Positions 58,768-64,000 of a stretch of DNA of 64,000 bases are shown here, in pieces. Source of the stretch: Pestalotiopsis fici W106-1 (lineage: Eukaryota; Ascomycota; Sordariomycetes; Amphisphaeriales; Sporocadaceae); the NCBI RefSeq assembly GCF_000516985.1, contig NW_006917091.1:1130977-1194976 (forward strand). The letters run 5' to 3'. Below the pieces are notes generated by a model, which worked only from the letters and a program-made list of their open reading frames with translations, made no database searches and was not told the DNA's origin. The position numbers and the translations under genes are program-made. The number at the start of each line of letters is the position of its first letter. The first letter of the stretch is position 1.

Positions 58768-60100
58768 AATGGATGTGATAGTACATCTTTCACATCCTGC
58801 CTTCGCGGCCCGTTGCCGTCGCTTCGGCGCACTCTTGGAGGACTCTCCAAAGAAGAAGCACACCTTCTTCGAGGAGTAAGCGGGACTACACTAAGACTGT
58901 TTTCAATTTGCACCCCGGCCAGACCTGTACTAAGACCATGAGAAAACTAGTTTCAAACTAGTCTAAACCCTGTTTTCCCGGATTATTGAATATGATGTGT
59001 AAAACTAATCTGAAAGTGATGTGAATGTATATTAGATATAATGTATACCATTAGGGTATCGGGGAATCGTGTATGGAGGTAACGAGGAAGCTGCTATGGA
59101 GTGCAATGCTTTAGGCAATGGTAGATTGAGCAGTATCCCGCTTCGTTCAGCTAAGCAATGCACCTTTTATTTTCTGAGGAAGCGTGGAGGTGTTTGGCAT
59201 ATTGGTTGCACGGCACGGGGGGATCAATGTTATATGGAGAGAGAGAATGGTTAGGGGTGCCTAGGTAGGTTTGTACGTAATCTTAATTATGGCGAGGGAC
59301 ACCGGCTATACGTATCGGCATGTGGGAAATAGGGAATATTAATATGTGCATGTGACGACTCGTGAGTATTGGATCTGCGGGACCATGATGCATGTAGAAG
59401 GGGAACCTGGCTGTAGCTATAGAGACTCCCGAGGTCTCCCCTTGTCATTGATCTTAACAGCTGCCCAGGGCCCCTCCATGGAGATGGGGCCAGTCTGGGC
59501 GCATGTAAAAATGGCGGAAAGGAATGAATAGTACCTAGTAGTCAAGTGGAGCTATATCGCCATGGATCCTGCTTTGCTCTTTCCTGTCACGGGTCAACTT
59601 TGCGGCTGTTGATTTCGTGGTCTTTCGGCGCTGTCTCCATCATCTTCATAGGTGATGGTGTAAAACAGATTGCTGGCTGTGCCCCAAATGTTGCTTGTGT
59701 TTTCGAGGGATTTGACCTTGTGGCTATCCATGAACGAAGTTGGCTTGCGTCACAAGTGAGGACGATTGGCGCGAGTCAAAGAACTGGTCGGACAGTCTCA
59801 AACGTGGAAAACTTGACGTCGGGAAGGCGCTCTCGATAGAGTCTATGGGCCAGGCGGCTCGTTCTGTTGGAGATTTCAACGATATTAGTGATCAAGGGAG
59901 GCTTGACAAAGTCATTTCGGGTATAGTCTTTGAGGCCATCATCCGGTCTTGAAAAAAAGCCTTCGATGCGACTACGGAAATGTTAACATGTCATCACTTG
60001 CTTGAAGTGAGATATTATACATGTATATATATATATAACTTGACACTATGTCAATTGGTAGGAGGATGCATATATAACAATTATAGAGAACTAATCCAAC

Positions 60101-60124
60101 GTCATTAGCGCAGGCGCTAATGAC
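60101..60124. repeat. Perfect inverted repeat, 11-bp arms
   Basis: GTCATTAGCGC, two-base spacer AG, then GCGCTAATGAC. A nearby smaller pair, TTGACA/TGTCAA, lies at about 60041-60055. Confidence 0.9.
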
Positions 60125-60687
60125 AGAACGGTTATACAATCTTGCGACTAGTTCGGGCTGTGCCCACCGCCGATCATATAAAAATACCACGCTAATATAC
60201 GTCATTCCTTACTTCTTTGTGATTGACCGTATAATCCCCAACCAACACTGGTACAGCATACTCACGCCAATAGGAACAAATCCACGTTTTCCTTCACACG
60301 GTACTGAGGTAGCTCATGCATACTTTTAACACATGACTGTGAAGAGATTTTTGTTTCCGCTTTATCTGGAGTGACGATAACACGGCAATAGACTTCTCAA
60401 AGTAAACGTCCCTATTATTTCCTTATTGTCCATCGCATTATCAAACTTTGTTTATCCAGGATACCAGACTTGCATGTTTGTTTAGGTTGGGTGAATGATA
60501 CCTAAAGGGCATAATACTACTGACCCGTGCATGTCATTCAACATCCTCAAGTGAAAGACTGAAAATGACAGGACAATCAGATGAGTAGTGCAAGGAATGA
60601 CTGTTGCATTACCTTTTCATTGTTGCGACTAAGCGATGCCTTGACAACAACACGTATATCATTTGTCGTCCCATCATTTGGAAAGTC

Positions 60688-60753
60688 TGCCATCAATCGT
60701 CCGATCAATTGGAAGTGGTTTGGCATTAGTCGTCTGATCAATTGGAAATGGTT
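60688..60753. repeat. Two-unit 33-bp tandem duplication
   Basis: Units 60688-60720 and 60721-60753 share CGATCAATTGGAA-like cores and differ at a handful of positions. Confidence 0.85.
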
Positions 60754-60939
60754 TACAACTGCTTCCATATTATCCATATCTTCCCCTGCCATCCGAATCT
60801 TTCGACCAAATTCTTCGTTGCATCGACTCCGGCCATTCAAGTCGATCAGTACAACTCAATACAAAGATCCAACAGCTTTCATATGCAATCGTCACCGCAA
60901 ACTACATTGATTATCAACTTGTTCGAAGGACAACAAACG

Positions 60940-61590
60940 ATGGCCTGCCGACCGCAGATACAACACCCTTGGGTTTTCACACCGAGAATCACCATGACGG
61001 ATCTATTCCCTTCTCCTCAGTCAATACGCAATCACGTCCAATCATCAATCGACGAACATGGCTCCGCATCATCTCTGGAAATTCAGGAAGGAGGAGTAGC
61101 AATCAAGCCGAGAACACCCTTTGCGCATTTCTTCTCTTTGATCTTCCATATGCTCATTGCTGACACGATCGGTTTCTCTAACAGACTCCTCACCAACCAC
61201 AAGAATACTAGGCTCGCCAGATCAACCGACGCTCGATCCATCGGTGGCCGCACCCCGATTACAACGGCGATACAAGTAGGAGACATGTGATAGTCCCTTG
61301 CACTGCTCTGTTGTCGATGACTTCCTCCAGTCGCAACCCGTCGTTCCGCGAGGGCCGCGCCCTAGCAGCCATTCTAGTCCGCTTTCACAGCCAAATCGAC
61401 ATGGCAGCGTGCCACTGGTCCAACTATGCCAGCAAGGGTAGACATGTAGGTAGGTGGGCAGTGGTATTCAACACCGGGGCAGGCTGGCGAAGCGAGTTGA
61501 AGCAGGATATCACGTGGGTGCACGAGACCTGCTAGGCTAGGTTCTACATGAAGGTATTCAGAGTCCTCCATCTACAGTGTACTTCATCGA
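60940..61590 (+). pseudogene. Array copy D: finger-gene relic
   Basis: The ATG context (ACGATGGC) matches copy C. From about 61257 a frame reads HPDYNGDTSRRHVIV, SSSRNPSFREGRALAAILVRFHSQ and IDMAACHWSNYASKG. This lines up position by position with copy B (HPCPEAGC..RHVVTH, GNPTFGSNHELGQHLILVHNQ, MTACHWPGC), yet nearly all zinc-ligand Cys and several His are lost. A final VHxRLHN exon is not clearly present; the acceptor near 61577 gives only a partial match. I call it a degraded copy. Confidence 0.5.
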
Positions 61591-62854
61591 AGCTCGTTCC
61601 ATCCCCTCTCCGACCTAGCAACGTGTAAGCTTGTGGTGGTTGTCTTTACAGCCCGCCGTCCTCGTGCCAATGACGTCTGCCAACGGAGAAGCATTCGCCT
61701 ATGGCCGCTGGGGGGAGAGAGTCACGTCGGCAAGTGAAGATCCTGCTTGTTCCTCTACTCTGCCATGTTTGACAATACTACCAGCTTCTACAACCATGAT
61801 TATAGTGCACCTATGCTTGCATAACCACTGCCTGGCATCACTGGTTGATTGAGACCTTGGTAGAGACAAAGGAGACAGCAAGGACGAACGCTTCCTCGAC
61901 TGACTCTTGTCTGAGTGCTTCTAAATGGTATTCATGTGAGAACCGAACATATTTCCCTTTTCCATTTTCAAATGTTATTTTACACGCGTCACTTATGGTG
62001 GAACACTGTCCTTGAGTTGTCGCAATTATTACCACGTTTGCAACTGGCTGGGCCACTGGAACAATCTACTCATTAGAAGTCCGAACAATGGCTTTGGCTT
62101 TTCCGTCTTCCCGTTTCCACTCTTTCCACTCGCGTGACACTACGGCTTTCCTGTTTGAAGAATAAAGTGCTGGAGGCGACGGACAGGATGTCTGTGTCTA
62201 GGAGTGGCAGCCTGCCCTCGTCCTCTAGTGAGTCAGGTCCGTTGGTAAATGGAAAAGACACATGTACATTATCACAGTTCCAAACAGTCAGAATACTAAC
62301 TACACCACAAACTGGCAAACGGTCGAAGCAAGTAGCATCTCAACATTGTGAGGACATCGCATAGTGTCGAGGAGGTAGGGAGAGAGGACTGTAGTGACTT
62401 GAGTGCTACGTAAGTAAAGGAAATCTACAAGTTCTCACATAATGATGTTCCTTACACAAATCATGCAACGATGCAATTATTGAATTGCAATTTTCATCTA
62501 ATATGTTCATGCACACGTGACCTGTGTGTGGATTCCGTCTTGCGAGTTGCCGTAGTGGCATCCAGTGGCCAGTTGATTCAAAGCTAGCCAGATGCTGTGC
62601 GCGAGGTTTATTTATTCGGCCCTGTAGCAGCTTTGACCTTTTCTTTCCAGTCCTTTACCTCATTCACCAAGCCAAAATTTTCCAATCCTTCACCAATTAA
62701 GAGTGACGGCTTTCCAATACTTCGCCCATCAAACAAGTCACGGGTTGCCCTTCCAAGACACAGCAACCAATCTACAACTTTCCAATCCCATACGTCAACA
62801 TCAACAAGTCACAACTTTCCCTCGCAGACACAGCAACCGAGCAGAAAGGCGAAG
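61591..62854. other. Interval between copies D and E
   Basis: The right end (62560-62630) holds a diverged array promoter block (GGCCAGTTGATTCAAAGC, TTTATTTATTCGG) before copy E. No gene is supported. Confidence 0.4.
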
Positions 62855-63412
62855 ATGTCTTCCAGCAACACTGACAACGGTCAGGCTGTAAGTAGATATC
62901 CCCATTTCTCTCTCTTTCTGATTTTTGCCCTTTATTTTCATCTAATGGTAGCAGCATGTTTGTTCTGTTCCTGAAATAAGTTCTAACAACATCTTCTCGC
63001 TCAGCCCAGTCAGCAGGCATCTCGACCCCAGCGTCGCCGTCGCCATCGCCGTTGCCGTCCCCGCTCCAAACTTCCTTGCCCCGTGCCTGGTTGCGATGGT
63101 GACGCCTGTGAGCGTCATATGATGATCCACACGCTCCAGTGTAAGGTTTCGGGCTGCCCTCTGGGCAACCCTTTCTTCGCCAACGTTAAGGAGTTAGGAA
63201 AGCACCTTGTTGACGACCATAACAACGGTGACCACAAGTACTGCCACTGGGCCGGTTGTGATCCTAACGTCGAGAGAGCCCCAAACAACAACATGGGTAA
63301 GTTGTCTTATTTAAAATCCGTTCCCAAAGACGATCAATTATGTTCTGTCGTGCCAATCTTGCTAATTATCATTTTTGCAGTTCACATCCGTCTACACAAC
63401 TACCGCATTTGA
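62855..63412 (+). CDS. Array copy E: intact three-finger C2H2-like protein
   Basis: Three exons (62855-62887, 63005-63296, 63381-63412) give 118 residues. Exon 1 is only MSSSNTDNGQA. Exon 2 has an Arg-rich basic stretch (RPQRRRRHRRCRPRS), a likely nuclear signal or nucleic-acid contact, then finger 1 CPVPGC...RHMMIH, finger 2 CKVSGC...LGKHLVDDH and the first half of finger 3, CHWAGC. The phase-1 intron precedes VHIRLHNYRI, which supplies H-x3-H and the C-terminus. All ligands are present and no stop interrupts it, so this is the best functional reference copy. It lacks the Pro/Ala and acidic segments of copy A. Function unknown. Confidence 0.75.
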
Positions 63413-64000
63413 GGTTATTGTGTAAAGCAGCATAAAGAATAGGACCGCGGCTGTTACTACCCCCCTCGCCCCTCCGGCTATGGTTTTGCCATTACAATGA
63501 CACCAAGAGGCCAAATGCTTGGGAAACTGCTTGCATACCTAGCAATCGAGAAACTTCTGCATTTACTTGTGTGTCTCCATATAAACGTGACCTGCTTGGA
63601 AATACTGCCTAGTGAACTATGTGATACTGTACGAGAAAATTGTCAAAAGCGTGATCAGGGAACCATGAGTAAATGATTCTTTCAATCCGTAGCGTACTTG
63701 TAAGTCGCAACTGTTCCAGTACAGACCGCGCTGGCCGGCTGCATGATACCTTAACGTACTGCCAGAACGTTGAATCGCATAATAGACCCAAACCTTTTCC
63801 TAGCCAATCAAATGTCCCGCTTCATGCTCCGTGGTTGTGTATCCACAAAGCCGCGTGCCAGTGGGTTGGCATTTGAAGCGGAACAAAGGGAGAAGGCAAA
63901 TGGCAGATACAAGCATAATATCTACGTAAAAGGAGAACAAGTCAACTTGGGCATCGTCCTACAGTCGCGCCAAGATACCTGTCACTTATAGTCTCAATAG
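63413..64000. other. Non-coding right end
   Basis: 588 bp, no supportable gene. Confidence 0.4.

Larger units (their letters stand above)
58768..60939. other. 2.2-kb interval between copies C and D
   Basis: AT-rich with an ATAT run (about 60018-60043), a 24-bp palindrome (60101-60124) and a 33-bp tandem duplication (60688-60753). A 36-codon frame at 58769-58879 (HPAFAARCRRFGALL...) and a frame ending near 59952 have no recognisable domain. Confidence 0.35.

Noticed and set aside
1..64000. CRISPR arrays, rRNA or tRNA genes, bacterial-type operons
   Set aside because: None seen. Gene structure is fungal throughout.

Overview
The window comes from a filamentous ascomycete (Pezizomycotina; Sordariomycetes is my guess). 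Nearly every gene has short introns (about 40-80 nt) with GT-AG ends and a CTGAC-type branch site. The content is typical of such genomes: a multidomain polyketide synthase, P450s, a STAND/NLR-like NTPase, and Dal5-type transporters. All functions below are read from the sequence and family knowledge; no search was run.

Left part (1-15.4 kb). A P450 runs off the left edge. A DUF924 gene follows, then two gene relics: an O-methyltransferase fragment and an alpha/beta-hydrolase with its centre deleted. Next is a catabolic or scavenging block: Dal5-like MFS transporter, M20 amidohydrolase, M28B carboxypeptidase, second Dal5-like transporter and a TauD-like dioxygenase. An eight-base palindrome, TCGGCCGA, occurs upstream of the first three.

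A large STAND NTPase gene (15.7-19.3 kb) separates this from the main locus.

Main locus (20.3-47.3 kb). This is a biosynthetic gene cluster, in order: adenylate-forming reductase (A-T-R); three-repeat Myb regulator; non-reducing polyketide synthase (KS-AT-PT-ACP-ACP-CMeT-hydrolase, with no SAT domain); two P450s; a DMATS-type aromatic prenyltransferase; a secreted BBE-like flavin oxidase; and an SDR. The identical 12-mer CAACTCGGGTCC lies upstream of the synthase, the second P450 and the prenyltransferase. Close variants lie upstream of the reductase and between the flavin oxidase and SDR. This points to one regulon, and its sites mark the cluster limits. The inferred product is a C-methylated, prenylated aromatic acid or aldehyde, perhaps ring-closed by the flavin oxidase.

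Right part (47.3-64 kb). A fungal-specific transcription-factor-domain gene and an SDR pseudogene with two in-frame stops are followed by a tandem, same-strand array of at least five related small genes. Each encodes, or once encoded, three C2H2-like fingers, the last one split by an intron so that its H-x3-H pair sits on a tiny final exon. Copies A and E look intact. Copy B has one nonsense codon, C is decayed, and D is a relic. Several copies share an upstream promoter block. An inverted pair of MITE-like repeats brackets the promoter and first exon of copy C. The rest of this part is AT-rich non-coding sequence.
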